DNA from: Boletus sp. NGJ
Lineage: Eukaryota; Basidiomycota; Agaricomycetes; Boletales; Boletaceae
Assembly (NCBI GenBank): GCA_019096195.1
Contig: JAGTXK010000139.1
Coordinates: 248,001-312,000, forward strand
Reading direction: 5' to 3'
Length of the DNA stretch: 64,000 nucleotides
Positions 41,441-52,279 of the stretch are shown in pieces. A program made the translations under genes and the position numbers. A model generated the notes under the pieces. That model was not told the DNA's origin. It saw only the letters and a list, made by a program, of their open reading frames with translations, and did no database searches. Positions within the stretch are counted from its first letter, which is position 1, and every line of letters begins with the position of its first letter.

Positions 41441-44400
41441 TCAACTGTCTCGACCGACGCCTCCGCCAACGAGTCCAGCTCGCTTCGCGGTGAACCCTCG
41501 TCTCGGAGCGGGACCGCGAGAAGCTTCTTCTGATTTTCTTTGCCACTGATCGATGAGTTTCCCGACACCCTGATACGGCTTTTCAGGAGATGGAGGACGC
41601 GGATCCCCCTCGGGTGGTGGGGAGGCAGAAGGCAAGCCATCAATACCTCCCTGGGAAGAACTGAGTGAAAAAGGTTTGCTGGATGAAGCTGTGGGCAACC
41701 CTGAAACTGAACTCTGACTTCTGGACATGTCCGTTGATTTGTCCGTTGGCCCAGTGTAGTTAGGTTTTGGGTTGGTCGGTAACTGACGCTTATCGGGGTC
41801 GGCAGCCAAAGAAAGATCATCGGATGTAGGAGCAACTCGAGAAGGCGAGAATTTGGACGTCGCCGGTGAATGCAGGGATGGTTGCAAAGCGCGTCCTGTG
41901 GTTGACGACGTTACTCCTGACGCTATGGATGATTTGGAGAGGGGAGGAGGACCAGGGGATGCAACCTTGCCAATAGCTTCATATCTCTGGACAATATCTG
42001 TGATCGATGGTCGACGGGTGCGACCCACACGGGAGCCGTCTTGAGGAACAGACAGGCCCGAGGGCGTCACAGGTGTATCCAACTTCCCATCAGAGAGAGA
42101 CTTCGACACCGGGAACACGAACAACGATTGCGGGCGACCTCGAGAAGCAGCCGCTGGCGTGCCAGGAGTTGAATTCACAGCCGACATCTGTTTCATGTGG
42201 GAGATTGGAGAATGCCGATTCGGTGACCTGCTAGGTGACCGTGGCACCTCATTTGCCCCAGAATTCGCTGCTCGTAGATGTTGTGGTGAGGCTGTGTTGA
42301 ACTTTGTGGCAGATGGGATAGCAATGGATCGACTCTTCTGTGGCCTCACTATAGGGTCGTTGAGGGGATCAGTGGATGGATTCGGGACATCTTTCCGCCT
42401 CTCTCTTGTCTGGACAACACCACCGCCCCATAAGTCAAGCAAGTCGTGCACAGAGCTCTGTCTTCCTTTGCGCCTTGGACCCGATGCCTTCTCGACCGAC
42501 TTAGATGCCATAAATCCGGCAGCATCCTCGGGAGTCTCTTCGTCACTGGAAGACATTTTCCCCTCTCGCGGGGAGTCTAACGTTGGTTGCGTCTTCCAGT
42601 CATCTGAAGAGGAAGATCGTTCAGATGAAGGACGAGTAGCCGGCCCTGTGGGTGAGTCCTGAGTGATGTTCCAGGCACGTGTCGGTGGGGCAGGCGGGAG
42701 TCGACCCGGGAGCATTGGACTTCTGTGGCTTGAAGCTAGGCTCGTACCTTGCTTGCGCTCCTTGGACCGTGAACTCCGTGAGTTTCCCCTGGTTGGGGAA
42801 GGGGGTGTCGATGTCCAAACGACGTGTCCAGGTGACTGTTGGCTGGTGATAGCTTCTTGTGGCAATTGTAGATGGACATTACTCTCTTCGACGAATGAAG
42901 AACGTTTATGCGTAAACTCGCGCAGTACGGGCGTCTCTGGAGGATTTGTGCTAGAGGCTCTACGATCCCTCGCTGGCGATGCCAAGGAGTCGCTGTCTCC
43001 TGTCAGCCAGTCTTTATACTCGCGAGTCTTCTGTGGAGCCCACAAACCACTTGTCGAGTTACCTGTGAAGTCAAGCAAGTCATGAGTCTCCGAAGGTCTG
43101 GAGGAAACATTGGCCGCGTGTTTCGCAGATAATGATGACCGCGATGGTGGACGTCCACTAGAACGCTTCGCTGGTGAGATGCCTCCGCCAGTTTCCAAAC
43201 GTGTTGGAGGCCTCGATGTTTCCTCTGTCTCATGAACCGGCGTCCCTGTGACTTGTTCGAAACGAGTACTACTTTGAACCATCGTAGAACTCGCAACCGA
43301 GCGCTGAGGTTGTGGGCGGAAGGGTATCGAAGAAGTTGAAGGGACTGATGAATCAATAATGCTCTGGTTCCCGAGGTTCGGTTCTGGTTTTGTGGTATAG
43401 CGGGGTTTCTGTGAGTATGTCATGGTTGCATCCAACTCTTCTAGGGACGGGAACCGTGTCTCTGCGGAAAATTCACCAATTTGAGGAAATGCTGGAGTGG
43501 GTGAGGAGATTGAACTCGACATAGTCTGAATGGCAGGACTGGTCCTCCATGATGAGCTTGTGTGTGAAAGTGACGGACGAGGCGAAGGGGTTGGCTCTAT
43601 ACTAGCAGTGGTAGGCTTTGGCTTTGTTGCTGTCAACGAGGGACTGTGTACGACAGTGGGGCGGGTGTAGGCATTTACCGCCGCCAGCCCGGTCCTCAGC
43701 TTGCGTGCTTCACCCAAGGTTGGAGCAGATTGTGTGGAAGATGTCAGGCCCAAACCTTCAAAGGCATCCTTTCCCTTGGTAATGACAAGCTTCGTACTTC
43801 GAGACCCCTCTAGAGGAGGTGCGATCTTCGACGGAGTCGCTTTCTCGGCTGAAGTAGCACTGGATCCTGCCCTGTTACTATCATATGCGTTCCATAGATT
43901 CTCCGCAAAGTTGTCTCCAAAGGTGGTCCTACGTGAGCGCACGCCGCTATCAGTCGAGGCAAGCGATTCAACATTCCAGGCAGCATCCAAATCACCGCGC
44001 GCGCCGCCCTTTTGCTTCCACGCAAACATCGCAGCACTGCTAGAACTGGAGGCCTTGATACCTTCATCACTCGGTGCACTGCTCTTTATGAGTCTCCACG
44101 CATTATCTTCCTCCACACCAAAGTGGTCGTCCAACAAATCCACCTTTGGGGGCTTCGTTGCTTCCAGCGGTATCTTTGGCGGACTGGGGGGTTTCGATAT
44201 TTCTGGAACAATAGGATCCTGTTGCTGAGAGGGACGTCCGCGTCGCATCGGGGCGATAGCTTCTAGTACTTTATCCCTCGCTTGGATACCGGTATTTTTC
44301 GCTGGTGAGGATCGTTGCGTGGTCGACGACGGTGGACGATAGGACACCAAATTGTCAAGCTGGGTGGCAGATTGGGACTGGAGGGCTCGCGGTGACAGAG

Positions 44401-45554
44401 GTTGCTGCGGTACAATTTGATAGGCGAAGCGTGATTTGGTACCACGCATGCGATGAACTTGAGCAAGGAGCTCAAACACGGATGGGCGTTGGGTGCCATG
44501 CTCACGGAGCATCGATACTATATCACCCGGAAAAATGAGTCAAGTCAAGGCGCGTAAAAAGACAACGTACCGATCAATCCATTCAGTTGCGGAGAGTATA
44601 CGGGATATGGTGGCATCCGGTACTGTACATTCAAGATGGCCAAAGGACCATGCTCCTCGAACGGAGTTGTATAGTAGCAGAGCTTGTAGAGCAACACTCC
44701 CAAAGCCCAAACATCAGATTTTTCATCGATAGGACGGCGTAGATATGGATCAATCATTTCAGGTGGTCTATACTGAAGAGTTGTGTGGCGGCTAAGATCA
44801 GCCTCAAGTGCCCTGATTTCTTGTGTTGTGGATGGGGGCCTGAGTGCAACTGGGGTCGCCGATCCGAAATCGCATAATTTAAAGGAAGTAGTGGATGATT
44901 GAAGGATGTTTTCGACCTTGAGGTCGCGGTGTAGTAAAGCAGGCCGTAGGTTGTGCATGGCTGCGACTCCTTCAAGGACGTCAACAAAGATCTGGAGAAT
45001 CTCTGTTTCTGTGAGACGTTCCCTGAGACGCCTGTTCATCATGTCGATGATACCTCCACCTGAAGAGTTTGTTGAAATGAGACCTCCGGAATACAGGACA
45101 CTAGGTACCTGGACAAAATTCCATGAGAATAAAGACTTCGTAGTGGCCATTGGGCATCCTATGCCATGCGGCGTCGATGAGGTGAACGATGTTGGGATGC
45201 CCTTTCAGGATCCTCTGATATCGCGCTGTGAAGCGATAACATGCAATTAGCAATCATACTGCGCACCATGATATCGACTTCTTTCTTGACCTCGGTGAGC
45301 AACGCTTCGTTCGGAACGGCAATGCGCTTAAGGACATGACGGGTCGTGTTATACACGGGTGTCGCGGTCCGCACGAGATAGACATAGGAAAAGCCACCTG
45401 AAGAAGAATGTTCAGACACTGGGACAGCAAGATGAGACTGGCGAGGACCTTGGCTGAGATACCTCTCGACTTGAACAGTGTACTTATTCACAGAGATTGT
45501 CTGGCCCGGAAGCAAAGCGCCCTTGTGTTCGATGGGGTAGGTCTGCTGCTGCAT
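41441..45554 (-). CDS. Ark/Prk-type (NAK family) serine/threonine kinase
   Basis: The start MQQQTYPIEHKGALL is at 45554. The kinase domain covers KYTVQVERYLSQGGFSYVYLVRTA, HVLKRIAV (catalytic Lys), RYQRILKGHPNIVHLIDAA, EVFILMEFCPGGGIIDMM, HRDLKVENIL, KLCDFGSA and RPPEMIDPYL, SDVWALGVLLYKLCYYTTPFE and MLREHGTQRPSVFELL. These features, above all GGFSYVYLVR and the CYYTTPFEE activation-side helix, match yeast Ark1/Prk1 and animal AAK1/GAK, which phosphorylate endocytic adaptors and Pan1-type proteins. The remaining ~950 residues are a Ser/Pro/Thr-rich disordered tail (one long exon 41441 to ~44495). An intron of exactly 51 bp lies in the glycine loop, so its retention would keep the frame. It diverges from the dehydrogenase gene. 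Confidence 0.92.
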
Positions 45555-45652
45555 GGTGTTGGGTGGGTGCAAGCAGGGACTCCAACCGACAGACCAGGGA
45601 TAAGTTATAACGCCAACATGGCTGGATTCCCGGGGCCGACATCCAGGGTAAA

Positions 45653-45660
45653 TCACGTGA
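45653..45660. promoter_or_regulatory. TCACGTGA palindrome, first of two
   Basis: Perfect 8-bp palindrome in the 241-bp divergent promoter between the kinase and dehydrogenase genes, 99 bp from the kinase start codon. It fits a bHLH (Cbf1/Pho4-like) site. Binding is inference. Confidence 0.45.
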
Positions 45661-45674
45661 GCCATACACTCCTG

Positions 45675-45682
45675 TCACGTGA
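45675..45682. promoter_or_regulatory. TCACGTGA palindrome, second of two
   Basis: Identical to the first copy, with starts 22 bp apart (about two helical turns), favouring cooperative binding on one face of the DNA. Confidence 0.45.
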
Positions 45683-45743
45683 TCATATTGACGTGTCGAC
45701 CCAGGACAGAATTTCCCAGGGTCGATTGGTCCCTACTTATCTC

Positions 45744-45750
45744 TATATAA
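45744..45750 (+). promoter_or_regulatory. TATA-like box of the dehydrogenase gene
   Basis: TATATAA lies 46-52 bp before the start codon at 45796. An ATTGG (inverted CCAAT) is at 45725. The position suits a short leader. Confidence 0.45.
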
Positions 45751-45795
45751 CTTGATACTTATAAATATTGGACGGCCCGATCTCAGTTCTCTGCC

Positions 45796-47271
45796 ATGCA
45801 GTCTGACGCAGTTCCCTTCTCCCGTCCTACCACTCCAGGGCCTCATCCCCTCAAGATCGGATGGTATGGCCTTGGTGCCATGGGCTACTTCATGGCACGT
45901 AATATCGCCACCTCCCGCCAATCGCAATCGAACACTACCCCCGTCCTCTTGTATAACCGCACCTTGTCCAAGGCACAGAAACTTGTCGACCAGGTCGGCT
46001 CGTCTGTTGCCGAAGTCGCTTCAAGCCCAGCTCAATTGGCGACCGAGTGTGATGTTATCTTTACTAATCTTGCCAACGACGCTGCTGTGCAGAGTGTATA
46101 CAACGAGTTCGCAAACGCACTTTCGGTACGTCTCGTTTCTATACATCATAGACGAGCAGGCAATATCTCATCCCCTACTCGCAGGAAACACCACCCACTA
46201 AAGCAAAGATCTTCGTCGATACCAGCACGGTGAGTCTATCCTACACCTCTTCCTTCCATTTTCAGTCATCTGACTCCCGAAAGATATACCCTGCACTCGC
46301 TGGCAAGTATTCTCCTACGACACAGATGAATGGATACTGATGAGAAATTGCAGGCGATATCGACAAACTTATCTCCAACTTTGGGCACTGCAGCTTTGTC
46401 GCAGCTCCGGTCTTTGGACCACCCATGGGAGCGGACGCCGGGAAACTCGTGATTGCAATGAGCGGCAACTACCGATCCAAGAAAGAGGTGGCATATCTCA
46501 CGGTCCCAGGCGTGGGCAGGAAAGTCATCGACCTTGGTGGCAATATCGAGAAAGGTGTGTCATCGCGATGTCTCGCTGTTGCTTTCTCATCCACTCGTCC
46601 CTCAGCCCCTACTCTCAAACTGATCGGCAATGGCATGATCATGGGCGCCAACGAGCTGCTTGCTGAGACACTTACTCTTGGCGAAAAATCGGGAATCGGT
46701 GCCCAGACCGTGTATGGCCTCGTCAAAGGCAAGTCCGTCGGAGGTTCGGATACGAGATCTGACCAAATGATGTAGATATAATGCCTGCTCCTAGGTAGGG
46801 ATCGAACTCCTTTGAAGCTTGATCACTTTGATTTAGGGAAGATGATAGCTTGATTGCATACGGTGAACGCATGGTGAACGATCGCTTCGACGGTTCCGAC
46901 GGTTTTGCTATTGACGGGGGAATCAAAGATTCAGTGTCAGTGGTGGTCCTCCATTGCATTGCCCGATCCTGATGTCTTTGATCAGACACATCCGCCGCCT
47001 CACCGCTGAACTCAACTGCCCGATGCCAGCGGTGGATATAGCTCACCAACGTATGATCACTGCAAGGTCCATTCATCAAGAGCAGAAATTAGCGGGTACC
47101 CACAAGTGGGACATCATCGACTGGAGTGCTTTGATTGCAGGCAGCCGAGTGGCTGCGGGAATGGATCCATTTGACAGCAACAAAGTGAGTGGTTTCCTTC
47201 AACCAAGACTTTCACAGGAGTTGACTATTCATACTTTGGTTTAGAGCACCCATGTCATCCAGGATGACTAA
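45796..47271 (+). CDS. NAD-binding 3-hydroxyisobutyrate/6-phosphogluconate dehydrogenase-like protein
   Basis: The start MQSDAVPFSRPTTPGP leads to the Rossmann motif IGWYGLGAMGYFMARNIA. Further marks are LLYNRTLSKAQKLVDQ, DVIFTNLANDAAVQ, FVDTSTIYPAL, FVAAPVFGPPMGADAGKL, LGGNIEKAPTLKLIGNGMIMG and NELLAETLTLGEKSGIG, followed by a region with DGFAIDGGIKDS and a last exon THVIQDD ending at 47271. These belong to the beta-hydroxyacid dehydrogenase family. The helix with K-x-x-G-N (KLIGNGMIMG) carries the catalytic Lys. The substrate is not predictable; paralogues handle 3-hydroxyisobutyrate, succinic semialdehyde or tartronate semialdehyde. Short introns end the first exon (near 46125) and recur later. 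Confidence 0.85.
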
Positions 47272-47478
47272 TTTCATGAAATGCCAATCATACCAATTAG
47301 TGTTTCGGAAATTCCGTATTCAACCATTAAGTAAACCATAGAAAGCTGACCAGTTGAATGTAACTGTACTATTTTTCTGCTTGTGAGTCTATCAGGGTGA
47401 GCAAAAACAAAGAAAGGCCTGCCCAGCCGTATACAAGACGCAGTTACCCTCTGTGGACAAGGTTGCCGTGCTATCAGA

Positions 47479-50031
47479 TCAAAGTGCTCTTCTGTACTCT
47501 ATAAACGCTACGAGGTTATCTCGTACTTCTTCTCCCCTCAGCTTCAAATCTCGCTCCTTTCGACGATCAATTGCTCTCACCGCCTTCCTCAACCCATCGA
47601 CACTCTCCACCAAACGGTCGAGAAACCTACCGTTCCTAAAGTTGATGTCATACGAGAGCCTCTCGTCCGAATAGATATCGATCAGAGCGGAGACTGCCTG
47701 GAGGAGCGGTTCAGTGCCTTTGGTCGATGGCGTGGTCGCAGTCGGTAAGATAGATAATAGATAGCTGGATATCACCTGTGGACGATATAATTTGGTCAAT
47801 TTGGCATGCATGAACCAAGCGACATACTCGATTTGCCTCTATGGAATCGGGGTATTGTGCCAGGCATTCTAGCGTACCAATGCATTTCACTTGCACCCGC
47901 GCTTCCGTGCTCGAGTCACAGACATTCATCAAGATCTGAGCTTGCTGATCAATTGGAACCTGGGTGATGGTTGAGAATAGCGAGGTAGGTTGAACTGCAT
48001 ATCTCACTAATTTGCCTTTCCAGATATTCCCGACGCCCCAGAGGACCCCAATGACGACTTCCCAGATTTCCCGCTTGCGTTCCTGCCCTGGAGCAACCTC
48101 AAGTCCAACTTTAAACAACGCTGCCCATATCTCGGACCAAATGCTACGTCCGGCATCTTCATCCGCTGCGAGCTCCGCATTCGGGGAGGCCGAAAGCGAT
48201 AGGAATAGGTTATTCAGACATTCGAAAGCGCTCGCGTGGATGGCATTGAGTGCAGAGGTTGTCGGAGGATGAAATGATGGGCTGGATGGGAGCGAGAAGG
48301 AAAGGAACGTTGGTTGGACCAAAGTTAAAAGAGGTCGTACGAGATCAGGAAGGAGAGCTGTAGAGGATCGTTTCGTTGGTTCGTATGGATGTACTGTTTC
48401 GTCTGACGGCATGCCCTCTGTCATGTCATTGTCCATTTCCACGTCCTCATCTAAACAGGTCATTCAATTGTCGAATCGGAGTCGAGGTGTTCATACCTTC
48501 CAGGTTCACTTCGTCGTTTTCATTAGTTGAGATGCCCGAGACTGGATCCGGCAGAGTTGCACATACTCCTGTCAAGATCTCAAGAGCGAGCTGGATTGTC
48601 CTGAGTCTGTTTTCCAACTGCTCCAGATCTAGCTCAGTCTGTGACTTGTGATCCGACTTTGGTGTATTTTTTGGAGATAAATTTTCGATGGATGGTGGTT
48701 CGTTTGCCTTGGGTGAACATTCAGTGATGATTCAGTCATTCACAACTTGACTAACCTGTCGGGTCACAAGCTCTTGAACCTGTTGAACTACTTCATCCAA
48801 GGACACTGAAGAAATGACAGGTCGCAGGACAGGAAGCAGAAGATCGTTATTGACGTCGAGGGTGGAGGTAACACTAGGTGGCGGCAGTGGTGACACATTG
48901 CTCATAATGCCTGGGCTCCCGGGTTCCGTTATAGTTATGATACCCTACATCTAAACACGAAGGATCTCACCGCAACACAGGACTTTGAGAGTCTCGAAAC
49001 GATCGCTGGAGAGATCTTTTGATTTTCCTTTGGGATCACGTTCGTTCCATCGCACGATGTCCAGCAGACACGAACTATAGGCAGCATCAGAACAAATTTC
49101 GTCTATTGCTGTCTGATTGTCGTCTGTGAGAACATACAGACTTTGTGCTGCATGAGACCAGTTGGTCAAGTTGAAAGAGAAGAGGCAGTGAAAAAGCTAC
49201 CTGCTGCAACTACAGTGGATATAGGCAACTTGTCACGGGAGGACAAGAAGGACATTAAGAATGGAACAAGATTGATCTGGTTGATGGCATTGAGAGCCTT
49301 GTTCGAGGTCTCGCTGATAATCCTGAGACAAGAATAATACGGGGGAGCAAGAGCACTCACGACAAGCACCACAAAATAGTGATCACGTTGTCAGTAAACT
49401 CGTACACCACCTTTTTCGCATTTTCTGGGGCATTTCTTGGAGATTCAAGAAATTGGGCAAGTATTATGGATATCTTGATAAACAAGTCCGATGGGGTGAA
49501 TATATTGGGCGATCGCACGCACATACCTTTGGCACAAACATACTTAGTGGGGCAAGAATGTTTTTATTGTACATCTCCGCGCAGATGTCGTATCCCCCAT
49601 CGACACACAGATTTCTAGAATATGAAGGATCAGAAATCGCCGCAAGAGACACCCAATCTTACAGACCGTAGAGCGCCAGCGGCCTCGATCCACACTTCCT
49701 CTTCACTATCCGACAGCCGCGTGATCAAGGCTCCCACCACATTTTTGCCTTGCAGCAGCCTTCGAGTGGATGGATCATTTTGGATGAGGTTAGACACCGC
49801 GACACAAGCCCATTTGCGATCAGATCCGTCAGGGCTCTCCATCTGGGACGCGTTAGTGAGCTAGGTGAAGAGTCTCTTGAGTGCGAGACGTACCTTTTGA
49901 ATGATCGGCAGGATAGCCTCTTTTTTTGTGGAGGTAGACTCGGCAGATACAAGACCTCGGGGTAAATGTGAGTCTGGGACCCTCATCGGATTGTGTCTGT
50001 GCATCCTCCGTTTCTTTTGAGACTTCCCCAT
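47479..50031 (-). CDS. SYO1: Symportin-type HEAT/Arm chaperone for ribosomal proteins
   Basis: Start at 50031 (MGKSQKKRRMHRHNPMRVP), a basic nuclear-signal-rich N-terminus typical of Syo1/HEATR3. Armadillo-like repeats follow: KWACVAVSNLIQNDPSTRRLL, ALITRLSDSEEEVWIEAAGAL, LCVDGGYDICAEMYNKNI, SNKALNAINQINLVPFLMSF and CSDAAYSSCLLDIVRWNE. An acidic segment (CLDEDVEMDNDMTEG) sits near 48430. The C-terminal part has FECLNNLFLSLS, VKCIGTLECLAQYPDS and YDINFRNGRFLDRLVES. Role by family: co-import of 5S rRNP proteins uL18 and uL5 by Kap104 and loading onto 5S rRNA. It converges with the dehydrogenase gene. Several short introns; the ends are firm and internal exon edges approximate. Confidence 0.9.
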
Positions 50032-50101
50032 GTCCGTAGTGGTTGCGAAACTCGGACCATAAAGATAGGGATTCAGTCACCGGGATTTGTTACGGATAAT
50101 C

Positions 50102-50109
50102 TCACGTGA
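50102..50109. promoter_or_regulatory. TCACGTGA palindrome upstream of SYO1
   Basis: Perfect palindrome 71 bp before the SYO1 start codon (minus strand). The same 8-mer occurs twice in the kinase/dehydrogenase promoter. Confidence 0.4.
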
Positions 50110-50243
50110 CTTGTGTGAAAGAAAAATTCCATGGTCAATAGTTGTACTAGTAGTACTGTAAGTAGTGCTGTAAAGTCCACGGAAAAAATTAGCAATATGC
50201 TTATCACATGTTACAGGTAGTTTTGACATGTCCTGCAAAAACC

Positions 50244-51978
50244 TCAAGGATGATATCGAGGGAGGATACCATTCCTAGCGGCAGACTCTCGAATGCAAGG
50301 AAAGGAAGTGTGCGACGTAGATGACACATTTGGAGATACGGATGATTCTATCGCACAAGGAGTAGAGTCCAGATCCGCCGAGGTGGGAGCCTCGTGGTCG
50401 CAAGATGAAGCCCCCTCCCAATCTTGGAATAAATCATCTTCACCGTCCAAGGAAGGTGCAGAGGGCTCTAAACCAGGATCAACGATGGGAGGTGCACTCG
50501 GAGAAGGTTCAAGTAGAGGCCCCGAGGGAAGAGAGAGATCATCCAGGTAGCCAAATGGGACGTCGGCCTTGGAAGGTGGCAGGGGAAAGGAGGGGGGTAA
50601 ATCAGATCTGGGGAGAGACACGGGTACTTCACTCAAGTCGACGCCCAAGTCCTCCAAGTCGTCTTCTATCTCGTGCCATTCTGGTGCTGCTGGTATTGTA
50701 CTTGCATCTGCCGTATCGACCGCGGTCGGAGAACTTGCCAACCTGCGAATGTGGGCAAGCTGTGCCTTGTCATCGGTGGCAACATGCCCATCACTTGGAG
50801 GAATGTAGGGGAGTGGTTCGTCTTCTATAAAGAAAAATAGGTTACTGTGTCGGACTGCATGTGGACTGTCAGGTAAAGGAGTCGAACCTGTGTTAGACAC
50901 GGCGGAGCTAGTACGTAGACGGGATAATTCGGGAACGAATGATGCTCCGTAGGTGGGCGGGGATGCAGAACGAGGGGTATCGTGGGGAACAGTGGGTGGT
51001 TCGGTTAGGTTTCCATCGAGACACAAGGGAGAAGGATCTGACTGCTGCGATACGAACGAACGCCGACGAGACGGAGCAGACGGAATAGCGGCTTGTGGTG
51101 AGTCAGAAAAGGTTGGAGATAGCGATTGGTTGACTGTAGAAGAGACCACGGGTCTTTTTCTCCGCCGACGGGCTGATTGACGGATATTAGACTTCCATCG
51201 AGCACTTGCTCTCGCCCATGTTCGCATCTTCCCACGTGTATCTTTCTCCGGCACATTGTCTTGGGAATCGTCATCAGTGGCGAGCTCGTGTTTGCGCTCC
51301 AAGTCCCTTGACTTTTTCTTCCGCCTTCTCCAGATGACACAGACGATCATGAAAACACATATAGAGCCGGCCAAGATGATGGCTAGAGCAAGAATGATGG
51401 TCGATTCTGTGTTGGAGCTGAGGCTGGTCGCGTCATTCCAGCCCGCGGGGAGCACCGATGTGTCAAATTCTCCTGTGGAAGTGGGTGTGGGCGATTGAGA
51501 TGAAGCTGTTTGGGATTGCGTGCCAGAAGTGCTTGCAGTTGAAGTGGAGCAGCACTGGAAAAGGATGTTGAGACCAGAAAGAAGATTGAGATGGTAGGAT
51601 GACACCCACTGTTGAGCCGTACAATGTCCACGCGTTAGTTTTGCGCCAGACACTGTCGGATCCTTGGACATATTTGCCTGCGACTGCTTGGCGTCTAGAG
51701 TGTTGAGACGTGGAGACGGGGGACGGGGGTGGTGCTGAGAGGGCTGCACGGGGGAAAAGTGTGACAAGGGAGTGCGAAGATGGGTGGATGTTATCGCGTT
51801 CGATAAATGGGCAAAGGAAGGTGGGAGGTGGGGTCGGGAGGGGGGCACCTGCAACTGGGGTCGGGGTGGTCGCGATGAGAGCAAGCGCTGAGAGGGCGGC
51901 TGGGGAGGGGAAGCGCGGGGAGGAAGAGGAGGGGAGAGAGAGATGGTTGTTGGATCGGCCATGTTTTGGCTTGGCCAT
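50244..51978 (-). CDS. Hypothetical type I membrane protein with a conserved Trp/Cys ectodomain
   Basis: Exons 51978..51610 and 51554..50244 give 559 residues. The start MAKPKHGRSNNHLSL leads to a hydrophobic signal-peptide-like stretch (PAALSALALIATTPTPVAG). A Pro-rich ectodomain ends with YVQGSDSVWRKTNAWTLYGS, followed after the intron by CC-containing Ser/Thr-rich sequence. One membrane span (TIILALAIILAGSICVFMIVCVIW) is followed by RRRKKKSRD, so the Arg/Lys-rich side is cytoplasmic. The rest is Ser/Pro/Asp-rich and disordered, with repeated LP-S-P-PS segments. No family is recognised. The layout resembles a cell-wall sensor (ectodomain, one span, tail), but this is inference. A longer single-frame reading from 52124 is rejected because it lacks the signal peptide. 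Confidence 0.65.
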
Positions 51979-52279
51979 GATACGAGAAAATACAGAAGAC
52001 GTGCCAAGAGAGTCTTGCGGACACGGCGTGGCTTAATGCGGGGACCGAGCCGGGATGCCAACGAGAGACAAGAATGGCTGGGGATGGCGCCCCTGTCGGA
52101 TAAACTGAGCTTGGCGTCGTGCACAACGACGAGCTGCCCGTCCTCACACAGACAACTTGAGAGGAAGGAAAACGGACTAGACGTGGGCGGGAATCCCTCC
52201 AGCTTAAGTAAGTATTATTGCCGCGCACACCAAAAATAATTCAATTAAATAAATACCAAGTGTGGCTAGTACTCCCGAG

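Noticed and set aside
50244-52124. Uninterrupted 626-codon minus-strand frame as the full gene
   Set aside because: The spliced model from 51978 supplies a signal peptide and a matching ectodomain in phase, which the single-frame version lacks.
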